This document shows, piece by piece, positions 52,064-60,740 of a stretch of 64,000 nucleotides of DNA. Each line of letters starts with the position of its first letter. The stretch's first letter is position 1. The notes beneath the pieces are model-generated. The model made no database searches and was not told where the DNA came from. It saw nothing but the letters and a program-made list of their open reading frames with translations. A program made the position numbers and the translations under genes. This DNA comes from Planctomycetota bacterium (GTDB lineage Bacteria > Planctomycetota > Planctomycetia > Gemmatales > Gemmataceae), in the NCBI GenBank assembly GCA_021413735.1, contig JAIOPV010000056.1:1-64000 (forward strand), written 5' to 3'.

Positions 52064-52744
52064 TCACTCTTTCGCGGCCTTCTTTTCGTTCAACTTATCG
52101 AGTTGGCCAAGAATCGCCTTGACCGATGGGCGGTCGGTGGTGTGTTCACCCACATAAGCGTACACCACGTTCCCCTTGCGGTCGAGAATGTATGTCGAGG
52201 GCTTGGCACGGTCGCCGTTGATGCCAAGGAGCGTGACGGCTGCCATGTCTTTGTCGAGCAGTAACGGAATCGGAGATGGTTTGTCGGCTTCGCGTGCTTT
52301 CGCCGTGATGAGGAAGTCGTTGGCCTTCTCGGATGGGCCAGGGAACACGACCAGAACCTCGGCGTCGCGTTTCTTGAACTCGGCGGCGTTGGCCACCATC
52401 GCGTTCATCTGAGCAAGACACCCCGGACAGAAAGCCCCATTGTAGGCTTGCGGCATTCCCTTGGTCATCACCAACACGACGTTTGACTTGCCCTTGAAGG
52501 CTGAGAGATCGACCTTCTTGCCGTCGAGGTCAACGAACGTCAACGGCATCTTGTCTGAGGCAACGGTTCGGGTTTTGGCTTCGGGTGGGTTGTCGTGGAA
52601 TTGTTTCGCGACCGCGATGAGATCGACCGGCCCATTGTAGTCGTACTTCACCGGCTTGAATTCTTCGACATCTTTGCCGCACCCCGCGAGTCCGATCATT
52701 GCCAGGAGTGCGAAACCGGCCAAACGGAAACCGAGACGGGACAT
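52064..52744 (-). CDS. Redoxin (AhpC/TSA-type) lipoprotein
   Basis: A 226-residue protein. ATG 52744 starts MSRLGFRLAGFALLAMIGLAGC, with lipobox LAGC and lipidation Cys22. The thioredoxin-like fold has VDLSAFKGKSNVVLVMTKG, then AFCPGCLAQMNAMV with a CxxC, VLVVFPGPSEKANDF and RAKPSTYILDRKGNVVYAYVG. It is probably a membrane-anchored peroxide- or disulfide-active protein at the cell surface or periplasm. The upstream gap (52745-52981) contains a palindrome at ~52864-52958. Confidence 0.85.
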   Translation of the reverse strand: MSRLGFRLAGFALLAMIGLAGCGKDVEEFKPVKYDYNGPVDLIAVAKQFHDNPPEAKTRTVASDKMPLTFVDLDGKKVDLSAFKGKSNVVLVMTKGMPQAYNGAFCPGCLAQMNAMVANAAEFKKRDAEVLVVFPGPSEKANDFLITAKAREADKPSPIPLLLDKDMAAVTLLGINGDRAKPSTYILDRKGNVVYAYVGEHTTDRPSVKAILGQLDKLNEKKAAKE

Positions 52745-52863
52745 GACAATACCCTCGATTGAAGGTGAATACAGGGAGCTGGCATGAAGTGGTCCCTGCT
52801 CATCATACGTCCCGGAGGGCCGATTGGTTGCCCCGTTGATGAGAACGTCAGCTGGTTGTGATT

Positions 52864-52958
52864 GTGGTCCGCTCACGGAGCGAGCGGCTCGCGAGCCAGA
52901 TCGCTATTATTGCTCACCCAAATGCCGGGGAACCGCTCGCTGAGCGAGCGGACCACAC
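52864..52958. repeat. Intergenic palindrome after priA
   Basis: GTGGTCCGCTC and CGAGCGG arms at both ends (about 52864-52887 and 52932-52957), with an inner GGCTCGCGAGCC hairpin. It lies just past the priA stop at 52982. Confidence 0.78.
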
Positions 52959-52981
52959 TAAACGCGATGCGTCGGGAATTG

Positions 52982-55357
52982 TCACAACATGCTGAACGGG
53001 TCGATATCCACCTGGAACTCGACGCCGCTCGGCGGTTTCGCGATGGCGAGAACATCGCGAAGCACGGAATGCAGGACGCCGCTGTCTGCGGACTGCACCT
53101 GGAAATGGAAGCGATAGAAGTTGTTCAGGCGAAATACCGGGCACTCCGCCGGTCCGAGAATGCGCACGGGGTTTGCGTTGGTTGGTGTCGGATTCGCACC
53201 GAGTGCCCGTTTCGTCGCTTCGTTGAACGCATTCGCCAGCGTCTCCGCGAACTGAGCGGCCGCTTCTTCCTTTTCGCTGCGAACGATGAGCCGAGCCATG
53301 CGGTGAAACGGCGGGTACTGGTGCTCTTTGCGGTGTGATAGCTCCTGCCCCGCGAACGTCACGTAGTCGTGGTTCGCGGCGAGCGTGATGCACGGATGCT
53401 CGGGCGTGAACGTCTGCACGAGGACGTTGCCGCCTTTGTCGCCACGACCGGCACGACCCGCGACCTGTGCGAGAATCTGGAACGTGCGCTCGGCGCTGCG
53501 GAAGTCCGGCAAGTGCAACCCGACGTCCGCGTTCACCACCCCCACGAGTGTGACGTTCGGGAAGTCGAGCCCCTTCGCGATCATCTGCGTGCCGACGAGG
53601 ATGTGAACGAGGCCATCGCGGAACGCATCGAGTACCCGCTGGTGGCTCCCAGGCTTCGACATCGTGTCAGAATCCATTCGCTGAGTCACATAGCCCGGGA
53701 ACTTCTCCTCGATCTCCGTGTGCAACTTCTCGGTTCCGATTCCCTGATACCGCATCCCGGGCTGCGTGCAACTTGGACATTTCTGGAAGGGTGCCGTCTC
53801 GAAGCCGCAGAAGTGACACACCAATGCTGCCTTAGAGCGGTGGAACGTCAGCGCGAGATCGCAGTTGGTACATTGAGCGACGTGCCCGCACGCCTGGCAG
53901 TGAACGTGAGTGCTGAACCCGCGTCGATTCAGCAGCAGAATGATCTGTCCCTTGGCCTTCAGCGTATCCCGCATCGCGGCTTCGAGTGTCGAGCCGATGG
54001 CGAAGTGCTTACCGCTTGGTTTCGGTTCGTTTCGCAGGTCGATGATCTTCACCGCTGGCATCGGTCGGCTTTCGACACGGTTCGGCATACTCAGCAGCGT
54101 GTAGTTGCCGCGTGCGGCGTTCGACCAGCTTTCGAGACTCGGCGTTGCGGACCCCATCAGAATCGGGATGCCTTCGAGCCGTGCCCGCATGACGGCGACA
54201 TCGCGAGCGTGATACCGCGGCGTCGCTTCCTGCTTGAAGCTGTTCTCGTGTTCTTCGTCGATGACGATGAGGCCGAGCTTTCGTGTCGGTGCGAAGACCG
54301 CACTTCGCGCACCGACAACAACCTGAACGTGCCCGGTTGCGACTCGCCGCCAGTAACCGCCACGCTCGGCGTCGGTGAGGTGACTGTGCAGCACCGCGAC
54401 GTTTCCGCAACGCCCCGAGAACCGTGCCAGAGTTTGCGGCGTCAGCGAGATTTCCGGAACGAGAACGATCGCTTCCTTGCCCTGCTTCACCGTCTCCTCG
54501 ATGGCCCGCAGGTAAACTTCCGTCTTGCCGCTGCCGGTGACGCCGTGCAGCAGGAACGGCTTGTATCCGCCCTCCGAGTGAAGAGCAGCACGAATCTGTT
54601 CCCAGACGCGAAGCTGATCGCCGTTCAGCTCAATGGGTGCCGACGGCACAGGAACTTCGCCGTCTGTGTCGGGCTTTGCCGCGTCCGTCTCGATTCGTTC
54701 GCTGAACTTCCGCAGAAGCCCCTTCTTGACCAACCCCGAGATGATGCCAGTCGTGCATTTGGCGATGCGGGCAAGCTGGAGAATTTCGAGCGGTCGCCCT
54801 TCCTTCTTGAGCTTGTCGAGGGCGGCTTTCTGCTGCGGGCTGACGCTCGGAAGCGGATTCGGGAGCTTGTCTTTCGCGACAGGTTCGACGAACGCCGCTA
54901 CGCGAGTGCCAGCATTTTCGCGCACGCCCGCAGGCACAACAGCGTGCAGAACCTGACCCCACCCGCACAGGTAGTAGTCGGCGATCCACCGCGTCAGTTT
55001 CATGAGGTGATCGTCGATGATGGCGTCTTCGTCGACGACGCGAACGAGCGATTTGATCTCGAAGCTGGTGGTCGGCACTTGATCGGTGACGCGAACGCAG
55101 AAGCCGATGGTGGTTTTGCCGCCTTTGCCGAAGGGAGCTTCGACGCGTTTGCCGACGCCGATTTTGGCGACGAGATCGGTGGGAATGGCGTAGGTGTATT
55201 CGGTGTCGAGGGGTCGGTCGAAGACGATGCTGGCGAACAGCCCAGAAGCGGGGCCTGTGGCAGCGGGTAGTTCAGCTTTGCGACGTTTGTTGGTGTCGAA
55301 GAGACTGGGGGCCGTCATGGCCTTGTGCTCCGGTGCGTTGGGCATGATAGTGTTCAT
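52982..55357 (-). CDS. priA: Primosomal protein N' (replication restart helicase)
   Basis: A 791-residue SF2 helicase that reloads the replisome at stalled forks. Walker A is GVTGSGKT, Walker B is VIDEEHE, and helicase motifs GSATPS, GTQMIAKGLDFPNV and QVAGRAGRG are present. Eight zinc-binding cysteines occur between motifs IV and V (CQACGHVAQCTNC...CHFCGFETAPFQKCPSC). The N-terminal DNA-binding domain begins near FASIVFDRPLDTEYTYAIP after a ~40-residue Ala/Pro-rich lead. The ATG at 55357 is preferred to a GTG 6 bases before. It is a housekeeping gene, which supports a chromosomal location for this region. Confidence 0.96.
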   Translation of the reverse strand: MNTIMPNAPEHKAMTAPSLFDTNKRRKAELPAATGPASGLFASIVFDRPLDTEYTYAIPTDLVAKIGVGKRVEAPFGKGGKTTIGFCVRVTDQVPTTSFEIKSLVRVVDEDAIIDDHLMKLTRWIADYYLCGWGQVLHAVVPAGVRENAGTRVAAFVEPVAKDKLPNPLPSVSPQQKAALDKLKKEGRPLEILQLARIAKCTTGIISGLVKKGLLRKFSERIETDAAKPDTDGEVPVPSAPIELNGDQLRVWEQIRAALHSEGGYKPFLLHGVTGSGKTEVYLRAIEETVKQGKEAIVLVPEISLTPQTLARFSGRCGNVAVLHSHLTDAERGGYWRRVATGHVQVVVGARSAVFAPTRKLGLIVIDEEHENSFKQEATPRYHARDVAVMRARLEGIPILMGSATPSLESWSNAARGNYTLLSMPNRVESRPMPAVKIIDLRNEPKPSGKHFAIGSTLEAAMRDTLKAKGQIILLLNRRGFSTHVHCQACGHVAQCTNCDLALTFHRSKAALVCHFCGFETAPFQKCPSCTQPGMRYQGIGTEKLHTEIEEKFPGYVTQRMDSDTMSKPGSHQRVLDAFRDGLVHILVGTQMIAKGLDFPNVTLVGVVNADVGLHLPDFRSAERTFQILAQVAGRAGRGDKGGNVLVQTFTPEHPCITLAANHDYVTFAGQELSHRKEHQYPPFHRMARLIVRSEKEEAAAQFAETLANAFNEATKRALGANPTPTNANPVRILGPAECPVFRLNNFYRFHFQVQSADSGVLHSVLRDVLAIAKPPSGVEFQVDIDPFSML

Positions 55358-55460
55358 GCGCACATTTTAGCAGCGAGCGTGTCCCGACAACAAGGACGGT
55401 TGCCCACACGGTAATATCGGCAAAATCGGGGATTGGGATGAGCCGGAAGCCTGGTTCTGT

Positions 55461-55721
55461 TCAATGCCTACGTGCCGGGGCGACAGTGAGAATCTTCACC
55501 GTCATCGCGTCATCATCAACGCGATACCAGACGCCAAGCGAGTCAGCATACCACAGACGGTCGGAGCCTGAACGCGATTCACCCATTGAGTGCGGATAAC
55601 GGCGTAAGAGCGAGTCGATCCACACAGCTTCCCGATCAACCGCGTCTGGATCGGCATGAGCCCCGATAATTCGGGCGAGTTCGAGAGTCGCTGCGAGGGA
55701 CCAAGTGACAATGTAGGTCAT
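55461..55721 (-). CDS. RelE/ParE-like toxin candidate
   Basis: An 86-residue protein resembling ParE/RelE-fold toxins in length and layout: MTYIVTWSLAATLELARIIGAHADPDAVDREAVWIDSLLRRYP, then GSDRLWYADSLGVWYRVDDDAMTVKILTVAPAR. The helix-helix-sheet order and the closing V-x-I-L-x-V strand fit the fold. It overlaps the upstream gene by 4 bases, the arrangement usual for type II toxin-antitoxin pairs. Confidence 0.6.
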   Translation of the reverse strand: MTYIVTWSLAATLELARIIGAHADPDAVDREAVWIDSLLRRYPHSMGESRSGSDRLWYADSLGVWYRVDDDAMTVKILTVAPARRH

Positions 55722-55990
55722 GCCCAGCCCAACCGTTTGCGAACTTCTTCGATTGTGAACCCCGGTTCAGCGGCACGACGGTTAAGCTCTTCAAGGGTGA
55801 TCGTCGGATCCCACGGAACGAGCGGTTCACCCGGCGCCAGCGGCGGTGGTTCCGGAGCGATCGTACAAAGACGATTTCCTGTGTCATCGCGAAGTTCCGC
55901 TGCCTGCCGCTTCGCTGACAACTCGGGCAACAGCCTCTCCAGATCGGCGAGAGTGCCGACTTTCTCCCCACCGACGTACAGCGCGACCAT
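55718..55990 (-). CDS. Putative antitoxin partner of the ParE-like gene
   Basis: A 90-residue protein with AAGGAGG 8 bases before the ATG at 55990. It contains ALYVGGEKVGTLADLERLLPELSAKRQAAELRDDTGNRLCTI, a Pro-rich middle (PEPPPLAPGEPLVPWDP) and the C-terminus TLEELNRRAAEPGFTIEEVRKRLGW. The last segment resembles the toxin-binding tail of Gemmata-type antitoxins. No clear DNA-binding domain is visible. It is paired with the overlapping toxin-like gene. Confidence 0.55.
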   Translation of the reverse strand: MVALYVGGEKVGTLADLERLLPELSAKRQAAELRDDTGNRLCTIAPEPPPLAPGEPLVPWDPTITLEELNRRAAEPGFTIEEVRKRLGWA

Positions 55991-56052
55991 GTGCAATTCC
56001 TCCTTGCTGACAATTCTACTTCAGTCCCCATATCGTCGCCAGACAATCGCAT

Positions 56053-56988
56053 TCACACCCACTTCCAGTTGTGGCGGGTGAAGGGATTCATGTCCTCGTC
56101 CGCGATGAAGTCGAAGCTCCAGCCATCAGCGGTTTGCTCCAGCACGCCCACGCTCCCCGTCTCCGGATGGCCCTCTCGCGTTCGCAACTCGAAGCCCGCA
56201 AGGTGATAGATTTGCGTCTCGCCCGGCTCGCCATCGACCCAGGAGCCGTCGCCGCCGTAGTGACCGAAGAACGCATACTTCGGCTTCGCCACGCCAATCA
56301 ACGCTCGCAACGCCTCGCTGCCGTAACCGACTCGCTTCGCATCCTTCGGGGCGTCGTGCGATAACAACACGTCGAACTCTTCCCACGCGAGCCGATCAAC
56401 CGCCCGATGGTCGATGTATCCCCGCGGCGGCAGGTTCTTCCGGCCGTTCGGCCCGTCGCCGTCAACGCCCCAGATCGCACCAACACGCAACTCCGGCAGC
56501 GGTTTTGCCGCAGCCTGTGCCAGCAGTTCCGGCGGCGGCTCGATGACCCACGTCGAGCGTTCAGGTAGCGATTTCACCTGGCCGTCCTTGATGCCACGCA
56601 CGCGGCAATACGCATCGGCCACGAAGTCGGGCTGCTTGCCGCTGGCGTCCGCGAGCCGTTCGAGTTCCTTGAAATCCTCGTGATTGCCTGCCGTGAACCA
56701 CAGTCCTGGCGGACAGTGCGGGTCATCTTCGAAGACAGCTTTCGCGAGCGGATTTGTCTGAACGATGTCGAATGTGCCGAGTTCGAGAGGGTCGTCTTTG
56801 GCGTGGCGAATCGTGGCCTTGTCCATCGTGGCGGGGTTGGGAAAATAACCCATGTCGCCGACTTGCAGGAGGCCGTCGAGCCTGCGTTTCGTGCGTCGCG
56901 ACCAGTACGACGCGAAGCGGAACGCCGGCAAGACTCTGCCGTGCAGGTCGCCAAAGACGAGGAACGTTGTGGGCGCGGGTGTGTCCAT
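56053..56988 (-). CDS. Metallophosphoesterase (calcineurin-like)
   Basis: A 311-residue protein with the complete dinuclear metal-site signature: FGDLHGR (Asp and His), QVGDMGYFP (Asp), TAGNHEDFKEL (Asn and His), LLSHDAPKDAK (His) and FFGHYGGDGSW (His). Members hydrolyse phosphoesters; the substrate is not predictable. It starts 40 bases after the rph stop and is probably co-transcribed with it. Confidence 0.88.
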   Translation of the reverse strand: MDTPAPTTFLVFGDLHGRVLPAFRFASYWSRRTKRRLDGLLQVGDMGYFPNPATMDKATIRHAKDDPLELGTFDIVQTNPLAKAVFEDDPHCPPGLWFTAGNHEDFKELERLADASGKQPDFVADAYCRVRGIKDGQVKSLPERSTWVIEPPPELLAQAAAKPLPELRVGAIWGVDGDGPNGRKNLPPRGYIDHRAVDRLAWEEFDVLLSHDAPKDAKRVGYGSEALRALIGVAKPKYAFFGHYGGDGSWVDGEPGETQIYHLAGFELRTREGHPETGSVGVLEQTADGWSFDFIADEDMNPFTRHNWKWV

Positions 56989-57028
56989 AATGGGATGGAC
57001 AGACGAAGCGTGCCGACGGTTCAGGGGA

Positions 57029-57760
57029 TCAGAACGGCCAGGCTTTGCCGAGGGCGGTTTTCTGTGCGGCGGTGATCGCCTTGATGCCGACTTCCCCCAG
57101 CCCCAGCAGCGTGTCGAGTTGTTTGCGGGTGAAGGTCGCTTCCTCGCCGCTGCCCTGCACTTCGATGAACTTGCCGCTGCCCGTCATCACGAGATTGGCA
57201 TCCACTTCCGCGTCGCGATCCTCGACATATTCAAGATCGAGTCGTTCCTCACCGGCCACAATGCCAACGCTGATCGCCGCGAGGCTATCCGTGAGAATCG
57301 CGTCGATGCTGTGCGGCAGTTCCTTCTTGATCGAATTGAGCGCATCGACCACCGCGACGAACGCCCCGTTGATGCTCGCCGTGCGGGTGCCGCCATCAGC
57401 TTCGAGAACGTCGCAGTCGATCCAGAGGGTGCGTTCGCCGAGCTTTTCGAGATCGACGACCGCACGCAGGCTGCGTCCGATGAGCCGTTGAATCTCGACG
57501 CTGCGACCATCAACCTTGCCAGCTTTGTCGCGGGGCTTGCGGCTGTTCGTGGACCCCGGCAACATGCCGTACTCGGCGGTCATCCAGCCCTTGCCTTTGC
57601 CGACCATCCAGTCGGGCACCTTCTTCTCGACGCAGCAGGTGCAGAGAACCGTTGTGCGGCCCATTTTGACGAGCACCGCACCCGGGGCGTTGCCGGTGTA
57701 CTTTCGCTTGAAGGACAGCGTGCGAAGTTCGTTCGCTTTGCGATCATCGGGACGGGGCAT
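57029..57760 (-). CDS. rph: Ribonuclease PH
   Basis: A 243-residue phosphorolytic exoribonuclease that trims tRNA 3' ends. MPRPDDRKANELRTLSFKRKYTGNAPGAVLVKMGRTTVLCTC is the standard N-terminus. GWMTAEYGMLPGST, GRSVEIQRLIGRSLRAVVDL, LWIDCDVLEADGGTRTASINGAFVA and DLEYVEDRDAEVDANLVMTGSGKFIEVQG follow. The length is almost exactly that of the E. coli enzyme. I took ATG 57760 rather than longer starts because the conserved N-terminus begins there. It is divergent from the paralogous cluster at 57948. Confidence 0.96.
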   Translation of the reverse strand: MPRPDDRKANELRTLSFKRKYTGNAPGAVLVKMGRTTVLCTCCVEKKVPDWMVGKGKGWMTAEYGMLPGSTNSRKPRDKAGKVDGRSVEIQRLIGRSLRAVVDLEKLGERTLWIDCDVLEADGGTRTASINGAFVAVVDALNSIKKELPHSIDAILTDSLAAISVGIVAGEERLDLEYVEDRDAEVDANLVMTGSGKFIEVQGSGEEATFTRKQLDTLLGLGEVGIKAITAAQKTALGKAWPF

Positions 57761-57947
57761 GAGGTATCCACACCTGGGCAGGAACGGGACATTGTTACAC
57801 TTGTGCTTCACCAAGTTGATGTCAGGATACGCTTGATCTCGAATGATTGCACCCCGAGTCAAAGAGGCGAGTTGCCGTTGCGGGGAAGTCTGTTGGTAGA
57901 ATGTGGCGAGTGCCAATAGCACACTTGAAGTGCCAGCGGAGGCGTTA

Positions 57948-58748
57948 ATGGCTGCCAAGAAGACGACAGAGACAACGACTCCGAAGGCAATGACCGAGCA
58001 GCAGTGGTTGAAGAGCGGTAACGCAGAAGCGATGAACGACTTCTACGCCCAGCGGCACACCGAGCGAAAAGCTCGACTACTCATGCTCGCGAGTTGCCAG
58101 CGACACCCGGAACACCTGGAACACCCATCCATTCGGGGAATGGTCGATTTGCTGATCGCCCATTACGCCGATCCGCGAAAACCAGACGTGCCGTTCGGCG
58201 GTAAACCAATTGTCGCTGCGTATCGGAAACTCGAACGCTATGCTTTCTCAACCGAGGATCTCAGGCGGGGAGTCGCGTTCGGCATGGTCGCGGCCGCGGA
58301 GCCTGTTTCGGCCATGAAACGGCTGGAGGAAGACTTCCGATATCTGGTGTACAGTTGCTTGCACGATGTCGCGTTCGGTGTGACCGCGAACGCGAAGAAG
58401 GAATCGAAACTCCAGGCGGGACTCGTCCGCGAGGTGCTGGGCAATCCGTTTCGTTCCGTGACAGTTGAACCGCCGTGGCTCACGGATACGGTCGTCTTGC
58501 TCGCTCGCCAGATCTACGAAACAGAAGACTTCAGCCTCATGCCGATCCTGGGCGACGCCCTTCAGGATGCAGGTTGTGAGAACGTCGATGTGCTGGAACA
58601 CTGCCGCGACGAATCGCTGCCGCACGTTCGCGGCTGTTGGGTGCTCGACCTGATTCTTGAAGGCTCAATTGCCCGCGAAACTGAGCCGAAGTCGAAGCCA
58701 AAGGCGAAGCGGAAGAGTGCTCCGCGACCACGGAAGGCGAAGTCATGA
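57948..58748 (+). CDS. Gemmata-type paralogous protein, tandem copy 1
   Basis: A 266-residue protein with GGAGG before the ATG at 57948. MTEQQWLKSGNAEAMNDFYAQRHTERKARLLMLASCQRH matches the family N-terminus. The C-terminal module is LGNPFRSVTVEPPWLTDTVVLLARQIYETEDFSLMPILGDALQDAGCENVDVLEHCRDESLPHVRGCWVLDLILEG. A basic tail (PKAKRKSAPRPRKAKS) follows, absent from other copies. Its stop overlaps the next start by 4 bases. Function unknown. Confidence 0.8.
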   Translation: MAAKKTTETTTPKAMTEQQWLKSGNAEAMNDFYAQRHTERKARLLMLASCQRHPEHLEHPSIRGMVDLLIAHYADPRKPDVPFGGKPIVAAYRKLERYAFSTEDLRRGVAFGMVAAAEPVSAMKRLEEDFRYLVYSCLHDVAFGVTANAKKESKLQAGLVREVLGNPFRSVTVEPPWLTDTVVLLARQIYETEDFSLMPILGDALQDAGCENVDVLEHCRDESLPHVRGCWVLDLILEGSIARETEPKSKPKAKRKSAPRPRKAKS

Positions 58749-59500
58749 CTTCCGGGCAGTGGTTCGCGGCGACCAATCCCGATCTCCTGCTTCGGATGAT
58801 TCATCCGCAGTGGTTCGATTCGTTTGGGAGCTATGGTCAACGCCTGGGATACACAGTCGAAGCTCGGCTAAGATTATTCGGATGCGCTGCTGCCCGGATG
58901 GTGTGGGAACTGCTTCCGACTGACGCCCGTAGTGCTGTGCTGATCTCCGAGCGTGTCGCGAAATTTCCTGGCGAGGTAGCCAACCTGCAAGCGGCAGCGG
59001 TCCGAATTGTGGAAGGTCCGACGAGTTTCCAGCAATTGGCAATCAACGCGGCCGGGTGGGCATCGGGCGGAACCGCTCCGAACCACTTGGGCCGACTCAT
59101 GTACGATCCCTTCGAGGCAGGTCGCAGTGCCGCACGCGCTATTGCCGCACGAGCGGTAGGCCCGGCGCCAGCCGGCGCCAGTCGAAAGACTGATCGCTGG
59201 CATGTTGCCTGGACCCAGGTTTACAGCGAAGTTCGTGCAACACAGACGCACTTCGTCCGGGATATCTCCCCACCTCCGGAATATACGCTGCAGTTCGATC
59301 CGAGTTGGCTCACGTCCACGGTTGTTGCCTTGGCACGGCAAATGGACGAATCAGGCGATTTCTCGATCGTGCCGATTCTCGCCGACGCACTGCAAGATGC
59401 CGGGTGTAACGATGATGCGTTGCTACAATGCTGTCGAGTGCCCGGTAACGTCCACGTCCGGGGAAACTGGGTAGTAGATTTGGTGCTGGGCCGCGAATAG
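58745..59500 (+). CDS. Gemmata-type paralogous protein, tandem copy 2
   Basis: A 251-residue protein beginning MTSGQWFAATNPDLLLRMI and with VEARLRLFGCAAARMVWELLP, the LRLFGCA helix of the family. The C-terminal module is FDPSWLTSTVVALARQMDESGDFSIVPILADALQDAGCNDDALLQCC and HVRGNWVVDLVLGRE. In place of the usual GC it has RGNW. It is coupled to copies 1 and 3 (40 bases before copy 3). Confidence 0.8.
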   Translation: MTSGQWFAATNPDLLLRMIHPQWFDSFGSYGQRLGYTVEARLRLFGCAAARMVWELLPTDARSAVLISERVAKFPGEVANLQAAAVRIVEGPTSFQQLAINAAGWASGGTAPNHLGRLMYDPFEAGRSAARAIAARAVGPAPAGASRKTDRWHVAWTQVYSEVRATQTHFVRDISPPPEYTLQFDPSWLTSTVVALARQMDESGDFSIVPILADALQDAGCNDDALLQCCRVPGNVHVRGNWVVDLVLGRE

Positions 59501-59540
59501 GGTAATAGTTCTCGCGAACCCGCCCGCTGCAGAGTCCCCC

Positions 59541-60653
59541 ATGAATGAAACGAAATGGCTGACCGGCGTCGATGGGGAGGCCATGCTCGAATATGTGGTC
59601 GAGCGACTCTCAGCCCGGCAGTGGGTGCTGCTCTCGGCCGCGTTCACGCGCAGACTGTGGGACCTGTTGCCACCCGGCGTGTTGCGAGAAGCCGTCGATT
59701 TCGCCGAGAAATCCGCACATCCGCTCTCGGAAGCTGTTCGGAATGAGTGGACCACCAAAATCGACGCGGCCGTGCTGAAATCGGTCAGCGCCGCGGAAAT
59801 GGCTCAGCGGGAAATCGTGCGATCGTGCGATCCCGATGCTGCCGACCTCGACGCACCCGTTCTGTCGCGTCCGAACCAAATCGCGCCGGCGTTCCCACTG
59901 TTCCAGGCCGCCAGCCGTAACGCCCGCAATTCAATCGAGTGGATCGCGAACGCCCTCACTGAAGCGGTGCAGGCGGTGCGTGTCCTGTTTGTGGAGCCAA
60001 ACGAGGAAATGTTCTCGCTCGTCCGGCAGCGTGTGGACGAAGCCTCCGAGACGCGAACGCAGGCGAATCGGGCTGCTAACAATGCTCTGCGGTTGAAGGC
60101 GAGAGGCGACGAAATCGCGGACGAGGCCGCCGGAGCGAAGAACAAGCGACTCTTCGAGTCGATCGCGGTTGAAGAGGTTCGGAAGGTCGAAGAAGGTGCC
60201 AGAGAACGTGGCGGCAACTTCGACGCGGAAGACAAGCGTGATCGTGCCGCCCGGAAGTTGCTGGCCCAGAATCTTCGCGAGATCGTCGGCAATCCGTTCA
60301 CGGTCCCGCGGTTCGAGGCCGCATGGCGAACTTCAACCGTGGTTCAGCTCGCACAGGGAATCTTCGAAGATCGTGCCTTCGACCGCATGGTAATCCTCGC
60401 CGATGCGCTGCTCGATGCCGACTGCGACGAGGAAGCCGTGTTGCGGCATTGCCGAGGCACAGAATTGCACACGGCGAAGGAACCTGTGCTGCACGTTCGC
60501 GGTTGCTGGGTCATCGAGATGATTCTGGAGCGCTATGAACCGCTGCCGCCCGAGAAGCCTGCGGGGAAGAAGCCACGCCCACGCCGCCGAACTCGCCTCG
60601 AAGACCTCGACCTCGGATTCCCGCTCGATCTCGGCGACGACAAATTAGCGTAA
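59541..60653 (+). CDS. Gemmata-type paralogous protein, tandem copy 3 (long form)
   Basis: A 370-residue protein. After MNETKWLTGVDGEAML it has a ~170-residue Ala/Arg/Glu-rich helical insertion (residues ~90-260, e.g. ASETRTQANRAANNALRLKARGDEIADEAAGAKNK), probably coiled coil, that the others lack. The C-terminal module is VGNPFTVPRFEAAWRTSTVVQLAQGIFEDRAFDRMVILADALLDADC...VLHVRGCWVIEMILER. The module is followed by a basic/acidic tail (KKPRPRRRTRLEDLDLGFPLDLGDD). Function unknown. Confidence 0.8.
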   Translation: MNETKWLTGVDGEAMLEYVVERLSARQWVLLSAAFTRRLWDLLPPGVLREAVDFAEKSAHPLSEAVRNEWTTKIDAAVLKSVSAAEMAQREIVRSCDPDAADLDAPVLSRPNQIAPAFPLFQAASRNARNSIEWIANALTEAVQAVRVLFVEPNEEMFSLVRQRVDEASETRTQANRAANNALRLKARGDEIADEAAGAKNKRLFESIAVEEVRKVEEGARERGGNFDAEDKRDRAARKLLAQNLREIVGNPFTVPRFEAAWRTSTVVQLAQGIFEDRAFDRMVILADALLDADCDEEAVLRHCRGTELHTAKEPVLHVRGCWVIEMILERYEPLPPEKPAGKKPRPRRRTRLEDLDLGFPLDLGDDKLA

Positions 60654-60658
60654 TCCAC

Positions 60659-60718
60659 CGCGTAGCCGCGACCGAAGGGAGCGTTCCCGCACACGCTCCC
60701 TTCGGTCGCGGCTACGCG
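60659..60718. repeat. Intergenic palindrome, perfect 26-bp arms (CGCGTAGCCGCGACCG family)
   Basis: Arms 60659-60684 and 60693-60718, with an 8-base loop. It is nearly the same as 35910-35968. It directly follows the stop of the third paralogous gene. Confidence 0.92.
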
Positions 60719-60740
60719 AGTCCACTATCACGGAGTCTCC

